Positions 33,015 through 39,673 of a stretch of 39,673 bases of DNA are shown here, piece by piece. The position numbers and the translations under genes are program-made. This stretch comes from LSUCC0057 sp042091915 (GTDB lineage: Bacteria; Pseudomonadota; Gammaproteobacteria; Pseudomonadales; Porticoccaceae): NCBI GenBank assembly GCA_042091915.1, contig JBELGO010000005.1, forward strand, positions 1 to 39,673, written 5' to 3'. Below the pieces are notes generated by a model. The model did not search any database, had not been told where the DNA came from, and worked only from the letters and a program-made list of their open reading frames with translations. Each line of letters begins with the position of its first letter. Within the stretch, counting starts at the first letter, position 1.

Positions 33015-35821
33015 TAGATAAAACCGCACTGCTCAAAAGAGGAAGCGTCTTTAAAAACTACACTTTTTTCGTTTCGCAAGGGCCAGTCAGGAAGCAATGA
33101 CATAAACTCAGCTAGCAACTTGTACTCTATCGAGCCCAGAAAATGCTGTTGCAGTTGAATTGCCCGTTCTATTTTTTCGCCGAGGTCGTGGTTGAGCTTA
33201 AAGTGGGCAAGAGCACATTGGACATTAAATGGGGCATTACCATTAGTGTTGTGTGAGTTGACCAGATGTAGCCCACGACCGCTTTGTATAAGAGGGGTCT
33301 TCCAGGTGGCGGGCATATCGTAGCTGCCACTGCCCATGAGATGCTCATATCGATCTGGATATTGTTTGTAAAGCTGTTGAATTAGCCGCGGACGAATGCC
33401 ACCGTAGCTTTTTAAGAAACGCCCAGTTTGCTCGTCTCGGTAGTAACCAAGTTCCGGGTCGAATAGTGGGCAACTGACAAACGGCGAGTCTTGAGTGGCA
33501 GCGAGTTGACCGAGTTTCTCTGGATAAAAGTCGACCATTGGGGCTGTGACTTGCGCAATGCCGTCACACTCTAAGTCTTTAAGAAATCTATCAAGCTGCT
33601 GATGGTAGTGGTTGGGAATGAACAAAAATTCATCGAGGTCAACAATAATTGACCATTGGCCGGGCGCAAGACTCTCAGTGAATTGACGCTTGAGCGCGTG
33701 ATGAAAAAGTACGCCGCCCTCTAGTGTTTGGCTGAATTGAAAAGCAGAGTCGATGATGGCGCAATCTCTCTGCTGGGTTAGATACTCTCTGCTTCCGTCA
33801 TCGCTATTGTCATCATAAAAACAAAATTTGGATATACCCATATCCCGGTAGTGCGCTAAAAAATGCGGCAGTAGCGACATTTCGTTTCTTATTAGCGCAA
33901 ACACTGTCGGGCCGGTGCGCTCGCGTATTCGGTTGGTATCATGCCAGTTTAGCTCTAAGTCTACTCGTTTTCCCAACTTACAGATTCCAGTGGGAGGCTC
34001 TGGCTCAGAGCTGAGAGCGGTGGCTATATCGGGCCAAAAGTTGGCAGATAGCAGTGTTGAGGCAGTCTCAGCATGCAGTACTCGTTGGCTAACGCGCATA
34101 ACCATATTGAAAATATTTTGTGGTATGAAGCCTTTGTGACAACCTACAACAAGATCGAAATAATCTGCGGGTAGGCCGTATCTTAGAGCTGACATCGCAT
34201 CGGCAAAAATTAATAGCCGTTGGCAATTGCGATTCCTTAACAGCTGCTCAACCCCCTGCTTTTGTTTGTTGATATTGTCTTTTGGTGATGGTCGACGATT
34301 GAGCTCAATACCCTCAAAAAGTAATTGATCATCGCTATATATGCCCAACCCCAATTGCCACGAGTTGAGAGGATGATCGCGATATAAGTCTTTGATTTTA
34401 TGCAGTACTTGTCTTGTGGTTTGATTATCCGCGACTATCAGCACCGTAGAGATCCTATTACTGTTGCAGAGCAATCCCTTTTCAATCTCGCTGGGGTTGC
34501 GTTGGTGATATCGCGCTAGATCAGGTTTAGAAGAGATCGCGTGCAAAACAGCCGGTGTTTTTTCATTGGATAGCTCCCAACACAGTTCTAACCGCTCCAG
34601 TTGTAATTGCTTTGCGGCTCCAAGAGAGGCGCTCTCAAGGTGCTTAGGAAGCTTAGAGGGTGAGGTAGCTGATTGGACTGCCAGCCAATATTCTAGAGTT
34701 TCCTCAGTATTCAATACATCATTGCTGTGGACGCCAAGCTTGTAAAGAGCGGCCTGGTTCTCGTTGTCTAATTTTAAGTTGCTCTGTAATTTAATAAGAT
34801 CGGCCAGTGTGGTTTTTCCATCGCCCTTCAGTGTGTGCCGCTTCTCCCAAATTACGCTGGTAATATTGCCAGCAAGTAAAAGTACTAAGCAGCGATAGCT
34901 GGGGTTGAATGAATCAAGTAACAAGGAACTGCTAGGTTTGCTTTTGTCTCGAATCAGTTTTTCACAATGTTGTTCAGCGATAGAGCGATTGGTTATTACT
35001 AAGCCGAAAGACGGTGAAGAGAAGTATTCTGCATTAGTGATTCGGATCGGCGACGTTGGGAGTGTGGTTCCCTGCCAGATGGATGCTCGCTCATTGATCC
35101 CCACGCGCGTCTGTATAAGTATGCGAAGTTTCTTTAAATCGTTGGTATAGAGAGGGTAGTTTTTGCTGCGTTGGCTGGCGTAAATAGAATCACTGCCGTG
35201 CTTTATAGAATTAATTTGAGTGCTATTTGAACCTGCCCCGAGCTGGTAAAGGCTCGTATCTTCACTATTTTTTAGCCAGCCTATTCCGCTAATTTCAGCT
35301 TGCATCAATATTTTTGCGATGACATTTTCGGGATAGTTGTTGTCAGCGGTTACTATGATTTTACGGCAATAAAATTGTAAGTCTTTCAGAGCAGCTGCTC
35401 TAGCCACACTGCCTGCAGAGAATGACACAAGATTGTATAGTCTAGTTGTAATCTCTTGCAGTACAGTGACAGTACGTTGGTAGTGGCCCGGATAGAAGCC
35501 GACAAAAACAATGATTTTTTGTGGTCCTGAGGCGGCAGCTCCAAAGTTAACGATACAGGCGCCAGTTAGGTTCAATACTTCCCGGGTCAGTAGCGCGGCT
35601 ATTAATCCGAGACTATGTCCATTAGAAATGGCCAAGCCGAGCGGTAAACTGGCCAGTGGATCTGGCAGTAATTTGGGCAATAAGCGAGTGACCTCGATTT
35701 TGATCATCTCGAGTTGAGTTTTCTTGAGTGAACTTAGTAGAGGCAATGTAATAGCAACGGCTTTGCCTTTACAGTAGAAATTAGGGCCCTGAAAAACTTT
35801 TAATTGGGACGCATCAATCAT
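32987..35821 (-). CDS. Fusion protein: degenerate cyanophycin-synthetase-like module plus GT2-type glycosyltransferase
   Basis: A 944-residue protein. C-terminal part (about 637-910): GT-A glycosyltransferase of the Glyco_tranf_2_4 type, with FALIRNEMSLLPHFLAHY, CFYDDNSDDGSREYL and DLDEFLF (728-734). N-terminal part (1-600) does not look like a glycosyltransferase; it carries landmarks of CphA1-type cyanophycin synthetase in order: VFQGPNFYCKG (9-19), LYQLGAGSNS (191-200), SSLLLDSFNPSYRCLVL (298-314; ATP-grasp), LKGDGKTTLADLI (331-343), a Mur-like STVLIVADNQTTRQVL (458-473) and GVEQLLRN...GLPADYFDLVVG (523-560). The Mur P-loop Gly-Lys-Thr is lost. ATG 35821 overlaps the purU stop (TAATG). Homology is inferred from motif order, not a search. 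Confidence 0.72.
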   Translation of the reverse strand: MIDASQLKVFQGPNFYCKGKAVAITLPLLSSLKKTQLEMIKIEVTRLLPKLLPDPLASLPLGLAISNGHSLGLIAALLTREVLNLTGACIVNFGAAASGPQKIIVFVGFYPGHYQRTVTVLQEITTRLYNLVSFSAGSVARAAALKDLQFYCRKIIVTADNNYPENVIAKILMQAEISGIGWLKNSEDTSLYQLGAGSNSTQINSIKHGSDSIYASQRSKNYPLYTNDLKKLRILIQTRVGINERASIWQGTTLPTSPIRITNAEYFSSPSFGLVITNRSIAEQHCEKLIRDKSKPSSSLLLDSFNPSYRCLVLLLAGNITSVIWEKRHTLKGDGKTTLADLIKLQSNLKLDNENQAALYKLGVHSNDVLNTEETLEYWLAVQSATSPSKLPKHLESASLGAAKQLQLERLELCWELSNEKTPAVLHAISSKPDLARYHQRNPSEIEKGLLCNSNRISTVLIVADNQTTRQVLHKIKDLYRDHPLNSWQLGLGIYSDDQLLFEGIELNRRPSPKDNINKQKQGVEQLLRNRNCQRLLIFADAMSALRYGLPADYFDLVVGCHKGFIPQNIFNMVMRVSQRVLHAETASTLLSANFWPDIATALSSEPEPPTGICKLGKRVDLELNWHDTNRIRERTGPTVFALIRNEMSLLPHFLAHYRDMGISKFCFYDDNSDDGSREYLTQQRDCAIIDSAFQFSQTLEGGVLFHHALKRQFTESLAPGQWSIIVDLDEFLFIPNHYHQQLDRFLKDLECDGIAQVTAPMVDFYPEKLGQLAATQDSPFVSCPLFDPELGYYRDEQTGRFLKSYGGIRPRLIQQLYKQYPDRYEHLMGSGSYDMPATWKTPLIQSGRGLHLVNSHNTNGNAPFNVQCALAHFKLNHDLGEKIERAIQLQQHFLGSIEYKLLAEFMSLLPDWPLRNEKSVVFKDASSFEQCGFIYYERSSRST

Positions 35822-36714
35822 TAGCTACCCAAAAACACTACAGTTTTATTGCCGTCTAAAAATAGGCGTTGTTCGACGTGATAGCGCACCGCGTGCGCCA
35901 GTGCGCGACTCTCGTTTTCTCGGCCCAGTGCGGCCAGCATCTCGGGCTTTTGAGTGTGATCGACACGCGTCACCACCTGCTCAATGATAGGGCCCTCATC
36001 CAAATCGGGGGTGACATAGTGAGCGGTGGCACCAATTAATTTCACGCCGCGCTCAAAAGCTTGGTGATAGGGTCGCGCGCCTTTAAATCCAGGTAGAAAC
36101 GAGTGGTGGATATTAATGCAGTGGCCGCTCAACTTTTGGCACATTGAATCCGTGAGGATTTGCATATAGCGTGCCAGCACTACTAGCTCGGTACCGGTCT
36201 CTTCAATGATCTCGCTGAGTCGCTGCTCCTGTTGAGGTTTATTGTCAGCAGTTATAGGTAGTTGAACGAAGCGAATGCCTTCGCGTTCAACCATGGCACG
36301 CATCCCCGAGTGGTTAGAGACCACGGCTGTAATATCAATGTTGAGCTCACCTTTATTCTTGCGGTAGAGCAGGGCGTTAAGACAATGGTCGCTTTTCGAG
36401 ACCATGATCAGCACCTTTACCGGCACGGCAGGGTCGTGAATAGTAAATTCGATTCCAAAGCGGCTGGCGATGACGCTAAAATGCTCTTTAATAGTGAGTA
36501 TGCTTGGCGAGTTGCTCTGCCGTTTAAAAACAGCGCGCAGAAAAAACTTGTCGGACGACTCGTCATCAAACTGCTCCAATGCTTGAATATAGCAGTCGTT
36601 CTCCGCTAGACAGCCGCTGATGGCGGCAACGATGCCACTGCTGGCGCGACAGGTGGCTCGCAAAATATAACTGGAGTTGTGGTCAGTTAGTGTAGAGTGG
36701 TTGTTGTTAAACAT
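35821..36714 (-). CDS. purU: Formyltetrahydrofolate deformylase
   Basis: PurU hydrolyses 10-formyl-THF to formate and THF, balancing one-carbon units for purine synthesis. I place the start at ATG 36714 (MFNNNHSTLTDHNSS), giving 297 residues; a longer frame is open upstream but overlaps the divergent gene. Residues ~15-95 form an ACT regulatory domain; ~97-297 is the formyltransferase fold, with NIHHSFLPGFKGARPYHQAF (Asn201, His203) and DLDEGPIIEQ (Asp239), the expected catalytic set. The TAA stop overlaps the ATG of the fusion gene downstream, so the two are probably co-translated. Confidence 0.93.
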   Translation of the reverse strand: MFNNNHSTLTDHNSSYILRATCRASSGIVAAISGCLAENDCYIQALEQFDDESSDKFFLRAVFKRQSNSPSILTIKEHFSVIASRFGIEFTIHDPAVPVKVLIMVSKSDHCLNALLYRKNKGELNIDITAVVSNHSGMRAMVEREGIRFVQLPITADNKPQQEQRLSEIIEETGTELVVLARYMQILTDSMCQKLSGHCINIHHSFLPGFKGARPYHQAFERGVKLIGATAHYVTPDLDEGPIIEQVVTRVDHTQKPEMLAALGRENESRALAHAVRYHVEQRLFLDGNKTVVFLGS

Positions 36715-36739
36715 GTTGGCTCGCAGTAGATTGGATTGA

Positions 36740-36794
36740 GCGCAGTATGCGCAGGAATAGCGCGTCGGGCAAGTTGACCCACTGCTGAGCAGTG
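36740..36794. promoter_or_regulatory. Divergent control region between purU and the sensor gene, with two perfect palindromes
   Basis: GCGCA (36740-36744) pairs with TGCGC (36748-36752) around GTA. CACTGCT (36780-36786) pairs with AGCAGTG (36788-36794) around one G, immediately before the AAGGAGG at 36796-36802. No clear -35/-10 pair was seen. The second palindrome could hide or expose the sensor's ribosome site, or be a protein site. Confidence 0.4.
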
Positions 36795-36809
36795 CAAGGA
36801 GGCAAAGTT

Positions 36810-38234
36810 TTGTTGAAATTTGTACGCGGGTACCTGGGCGGTAAAACGACACTTGTTTTCGCCTTGATTGGACTCTCTCTGGCCATATTTTTTGTCTCAC
36901 TGTTGCAGCACTATCAAGAGCGGTTGTTGCAGACAGTCCTTGGTGGCCAGCAACTGGAGTTGAGAGAGTCTAGTCAGCAGTTAGTTGAAGACATCCATCA
37001 GCACACAGCAGATCTCAACTTGTTGGCGAACTTGCCTGAACTTAAAGAGATGCGAGACGTAGCAGCCATTTCAGCTAGCGGAGAAAATAGCCCTGTTAAA
37101 AGGTTAAACGACTATTTTGTCGGTTTCCTGCAAGCCTATCCAGAGTACGACCAACTTCGCCTGCTCGACAATCAAGGCCAAGAGCAGATCAATATAAGGC
37201 GAGCATTAAATCAGATAGAGGTGGTGCCCAGTATAGGGTTACAGGACAAGTCGCAGCGCTACTACGTTAAAGAAGTATTCGAGCAAAAACTCCAAAAAGT
37301 GTATCTCTCGCGATTTGATCTAAACCGAGAGTTCGGTGAGGTCGAGCAACCGTTTAAACCCACAGTGCGAATGGTGAGGCCGATAGCGCAGCATCCCAGT
37401 CCTACATCCGCTAGCGTGGCAGGGTTGCTCGTGGCCAATATCTCTTTGGAGAGTATGTTGGAGAAATACCGTCGCTCTTTGGCTAATATCTGGCAGGCTG
37501 ATGTCTTTTTGTTAGACGAACGCGGTTACTTTATTGTGCACCCTGATCAGGCATTGCAGTGGGGGGCGGATCGCGGCGAGCTTGATAACCGGATCAGTCA
37601 GTTTTTCCCGGAAGTCTGGGCTCAGCTAGAAGCGGGGGAGCAAGTGGTTGCGCTGCCACCTTCTGAGCAACCTAGATGGGGGTTAACGGGTTACCAGCGC
37701 GGCGGTTATTTCATCGCTCACACTTTTGAGCTGCCCGATACGACAACGCTAGCCGCCGTGGGTAGCGGCGCCACACAGCCCCATGTGTACCGTGCGCTGA
37801 TGTTCTTTCCGGATCAGTCTTTAGAGCCTTGGTCGCTGGCTTACCATTGGGTTTGGTGGGCACTGTTGATTACGCTGGTGTTCTTGTCATGTTTTTCTAT
37901 TGCGGTCGGTTACACCGTCTTTGCACAGCAGAAACGCATTAAGGAGCTAAAAGCACTGAGCTATCAGTTGCGACGTGAGCGAGGTGATTTGCAGCGCAAT
38001 CAGCATCAAACAGAGAGCTTATCGGTAGAGGTCAGGGAGCTGCTGCGCAATGTACGCAACGAGGCAGCCTCGATCGTGGGTTTTGCGGATCTGACTCAAG
38101 CTAACAGCAATGACGAGCTGGATCAGGTCAAAGAAAATATCGGCATTATTGGCCGGGCCACAAAAAAAATGCTGGTTATCCTCGATACAGTACAGCATAA
38201 ACTCGCCGAGCCTAAGCCTTCCCAAGAGGATTAA
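36810..38234 (+). CDS. Membrane sensor-like protein with CACHE-like periplasmic domain and degenerate HisKA segment
   Basis: A 474-residue protein. I start it at TTG 36810, seven bases after a perfect AAGGAGG; the GTG at 36792 lies before the ribosome site. TM1 is about 13-33, a periplasmic dCACHE-like region about 40-340 (RLLDNQGQEQINIRR; FLLDERGYFIVHPD), TM2 about 347-371, then a coiled coil (375-405) and a terminal 60 residues that read like a HisKA dimerisation helix pair (LLRNVRNEAASIVGFADL, 411-428). The phospho-accepting His position holds Asn417, and there is no ATPase domain. It probably binds a small ligand and signals to a partner not seen here. Confidence 0.7.
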   Translation: MLKFVRGYLGGKTTLVFALIGLSLAIFFVSLLQHYQERLLQTVLGGQQLELRESSQQLVEDIHQHTADLNLLANLPELKEMRDVAAISASGENSPVKRLNDYFVGFLQAYPEYDQLRLLDNQGQEQINIRRALNQIEVVPSIGLQDKSQRYYVKEVFEQKLQKVYLSRFDLNREFGEVEQPFKPTVRMVRPIAQHPSPTSASVAGLLVANISLESMLEKYRRSLANIWQADVFLLDERGYFIVHPDQALQWGADRGELDNRISQFFPEVWAQLEAGEQVVALPPSEQPRWGLTGYQRGGYFIAHTFELPDTTTLAAVGSGATQPHVYRALMFFPDQSLEPWSLAYHWVWWALLITLVFLSCFSIAVGYTVFAQQKRIKELKALSYQLRRERGDLQRNQHQTESLSVEVRELLRNVRNEAASIVGFADLTQANSNDELDQVKENIGIIGRATKKMLVILDTVQHKLAEPKPSQED

Positions 38235-38268
38235 AAAAGGCCCAACACAGCTCTGTGTTGGGCCTTTT
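38235..38268. terminator. Bidirectional rho-independent terminator between sensor and amidohydrolase genes
   Basis: A perfect 16-bp inverted repeat (38235-38250 with 38253-38268) begins with AAAA and ends with TTTT. Its core is GGCCCAACACAG, with only CT between the arms. It starts directly after the sensor stop and serves the convergent amidohydrolase gene as well. Confidence 0.92.
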
Positions 38269-38309
38269 AATATTAACTGTTTGGGCTAACGCTAACCCAT
38301 CAGGATTTT

Positions 38310-39673
38310 TTAGCGCTGAGCTTCGCGCTCTTTCTGCTTGGCAACTAAGTCCTTAACCTGCTCGCGCAGCTGCTGTGCATCAAAAACAATACCATCTTTA
38401 ATGGTGTAGCTAATGCTAGGCTCCTGGCTAAGTACCCCAGTTTCGCGGTTCAGTTCCATATGGCCAGTGGCGTAAAGCACTTTTAAGTTGCTCAAGGGGT
38501 TTTTGTCGACAATAACCAAATCAGCTTTTTTGCCCGCCTGAATGGAGCCGGTTTCATCAGCAATACCGAGTAGCTCGGCACCGTTTAATGTTGCAGACTT
38601 GATGACCTCCAGCGGATGAAAGCCAGCTTCCTGAAGAAGCTCCATCTCGCGGATGTAACCAAACCCGTACATGCCGTAGATAAAGCCAGAATCTGCGCCC
38701 ACGGTGACTCGGCCGCCAGCATTTTTGAAGTCATTGATAAATTGCATCCAGATTTTGTAGTTTTCACGCCAATCCACTTCGTTGGCCGTGGTCCAGTCGT
38801 AGTGATACGAGCCGTGGATTTTAGGATTGGGTTCAAACGCGCGCGCCACGTAGGGCATCACGTACTCATCCATCCAGTCGGCGCGACGCGCACGCATCAC
38901 ATCGCGGTTAGACTCATAAATAGTCATGGTGGGATTAATAGTAAAATCTAGTTGGATGAGCTCAGCAATAGTCTGTTCCCAGCGTGACGAACCAGGCTCG
39001 GCGCTTTGCGCCCAGAGTCGGCCCGCTTCGCGAAAACGGTCTTGCTCATCGTTATAATTGTAGTCATTCGGGTAGTGTTGCACACGACGGTCTTCAAACA
39101 TGGATTCAGGTAGGCCGTACCAATGCTCCATACTGTCTAGGCCCCATCGGGCTGTATCGAGAGCATTCATGTGCAGTACGCCCGTTTGAGCGTGGTGAAA
39201 CATAGTTTTTAGGCCCAGTTTCTGCGCCTCCTGAATGCCCGCTTTGATGGCTTCGGGTGCGCCGCCAATGAATTTAATGCCATCGGCGCCGCGCTTTGCC
39301 ACCGCCCGCACCCACTTACGGGCATCTTTAACATTGCTGGTCGACTCGGGGAACAGGGCGTGCGCTTTAATGCGCGGCGCTGCGATTTCGCCGCGTTCGC
39401 TACGCTCTTTCAAATTGAGTGTCCAGCCCAATCCCATGAGAGCACCCGCATCGCGAACCGTGGTAATGCCGTGGGCTAAAAACAACTTGCCGACATAATT
39501 GGGGTCGGTAAGCGAGCCGGTAAAGGCGTGGCTAGGGGTGCCGTAATGAATATGGGCATCAATGAAGCCGGGCAAAACGTACTTGCCAGCGACATCGATC
39601 ACTTTAGTGCTGTCATCGTAATCTGCGCCACCTAAATGGAGCGAGCCTGTACCTGCGCTATGCACAGAGACAA
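38310..39673 (-). CDS. Amidohydrolase family protein, 5' end outside window
   Basis: A metal-dependent hydrolase of the amidohydrolase superfamily, probably an exported or cytosolic imidase/dipeptidase-type member; the substrate is unknown. The frame is open to the window edge. A GTG at 39665 is in frame, but the usual N-terminal strand pair is missing before VIDVAGKYVLPGFIDAHIHYG, so the true start lies further right. Visible ligands are DAHIH, the Lys in DGIKFIGG, FHHAQT, SMEHW and the late GADSG. The C-terminus has AGKKADLVIVDKNPLSNL, typical of the family, and a charged tail. Confidence 0.85.
   Translation of the reverse strand, partial: VSVHSAGTGSLHLGGADYDDSTKVIDVAGKYVLPGFIDAHIHYGTPSHAFTGSLTDPNYVGKLFLAHGITTVRDAGALMGLGWTLNLKERSERGEIAAPRIKAHALFPESTSNVKDARKWVRAVAKRGADGIKFIGGAPEAIKAGIQEAQKLGLKTMFHHAQTGVLHMNALDTARWGLDSMEHWYGLPESMFEDRRVQHYPNDYNYNDEQDRFREAGRLWAQSAEPGSSRWEQTIAELIQLDFTINPTMTIYESNRDVMRARRADWMDEYVMPYVARAFEPNPKIHGSYHYDWTTANEVDWRENYKIWMQFINDFKNAGGRVTVGADSGFIYGMYGFGYIREMELLQEAGFHPLEVIKSATLNGAELLGIADETGSIQAGKKADLVIVDKNPLSNLKVLYATGHMELNRETGVLSQEPSISYTIKDGIVFDAQQLREQVKDLVAKQKEREAQR

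Noticed and set aside
32987..35821. A working cyanophycin synthetase
   Set aside because: The Mur P-loop is missing, the Mur C-terminal half is replaced by a glycosyltransferase, and no cphB-like cyanophycinase lies nearby. I call it degenerate.
1..39673. tRNA or rRNA genes, CRISPR arrays, insertion sequences, prophage genes
   Set aside because: None recognised by reading both strands. A tRNAscan or CRISPR search would be needed to exclude short ones.

Overview
The window is a chromosomal segment of a gammaproteobacterium, most likely a marine aerobic heterotroph of the Pseudomonas/Cellvibrionales side of the class. I base this on gene order and family membership, not on a database search. 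The supporting points are: the spc/alpha ribosomal operons ending at rplQ; the lptD-surA-pdxA-rsmA-apaG-apaH cluster with amgK-murU divergent from lptD, as in Pseudomonas; a Pseudomonas-like cysteine-rich N-terminal extension of LptD; the miaB-phoH-ybeY-corC-lnt-leuS-lptE-holA block; and a TonB receptor paired with a DUF3604 protein. I see no rRNA, tRNA, CRISPR array, insertion sequence or prophage gene.

Region by region: 1-4624 (+) holds the end of the spc operon (rplO tail, secY, rpmJ), a leader with a candidate promoter, and the alpha operon (rpsM, rpsK, rpsD, rpoA, rplQ), closed by a strong bidirectional terminator. 4636-11481 (-) is the outer-membrane-biogenesis and housekeeping cluster lptD to apaH, tightly coupled by 4-bp or short overlaps. 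11598-13673 (+) is amgK-murU plus a VanZ-like membrane protein (cell-wall sugar recycling). 13670-23969 (-) is a long block of cell-envelope, translation and tRNA-modification genes, with an exported peroxiredoxin inserted between lnt and leuS. 24161-25022 (+) has a DUF1820 gene and a small lipoprotein cytochrome c. 25012-26292 (-) is a type Ic aspartate aminotransferase whose candidate promoter spacer is filled by a perfect palindrome. 26434-31008 is the divergent DUF3604 / TonB-dependent receptor pair. 31069-36714 is an accessory-looking stretch: a sulfotransferase-like gene, a GT2 glycosyltransferase, and a 944-residue fusion coupled to purU. 36810-38234 (+) is a membrane sensor-like protein, and 38310 to the window end (-) is a 5'-truncated amidohydrolase.

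The most unusual object is the gene at 32987-35821. Its C-terminal third is a GT2-type glycosyltransferase. The first ~600 residues carry, in the correct order, the landmarks of a cyanophycin-synthetase-like protein (N-terminal domain, ATP-grasp, start of a Mur ligase), but the Mur P-loop and other nucleotide-binding residues are lost. The module stops about where the Mur central domain would end, and the glycosyltransferase follows. It overlaps the purU stop by one base and meets another GT2 gene tail to tail with a 28-bp overlap; a sulfotransferase-like gene lies beyond. I suggest, as inference, that this is a glycan- or peptide-modifying system that reuses a dead cyanophycin-synthetase scaffold. 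A second oddity is the sensor at 36810-38234: it ends in a histidine-kinase-like dimerisation segment in which Asn replaces the phospho-accepting His, and it has no ATPase domain.
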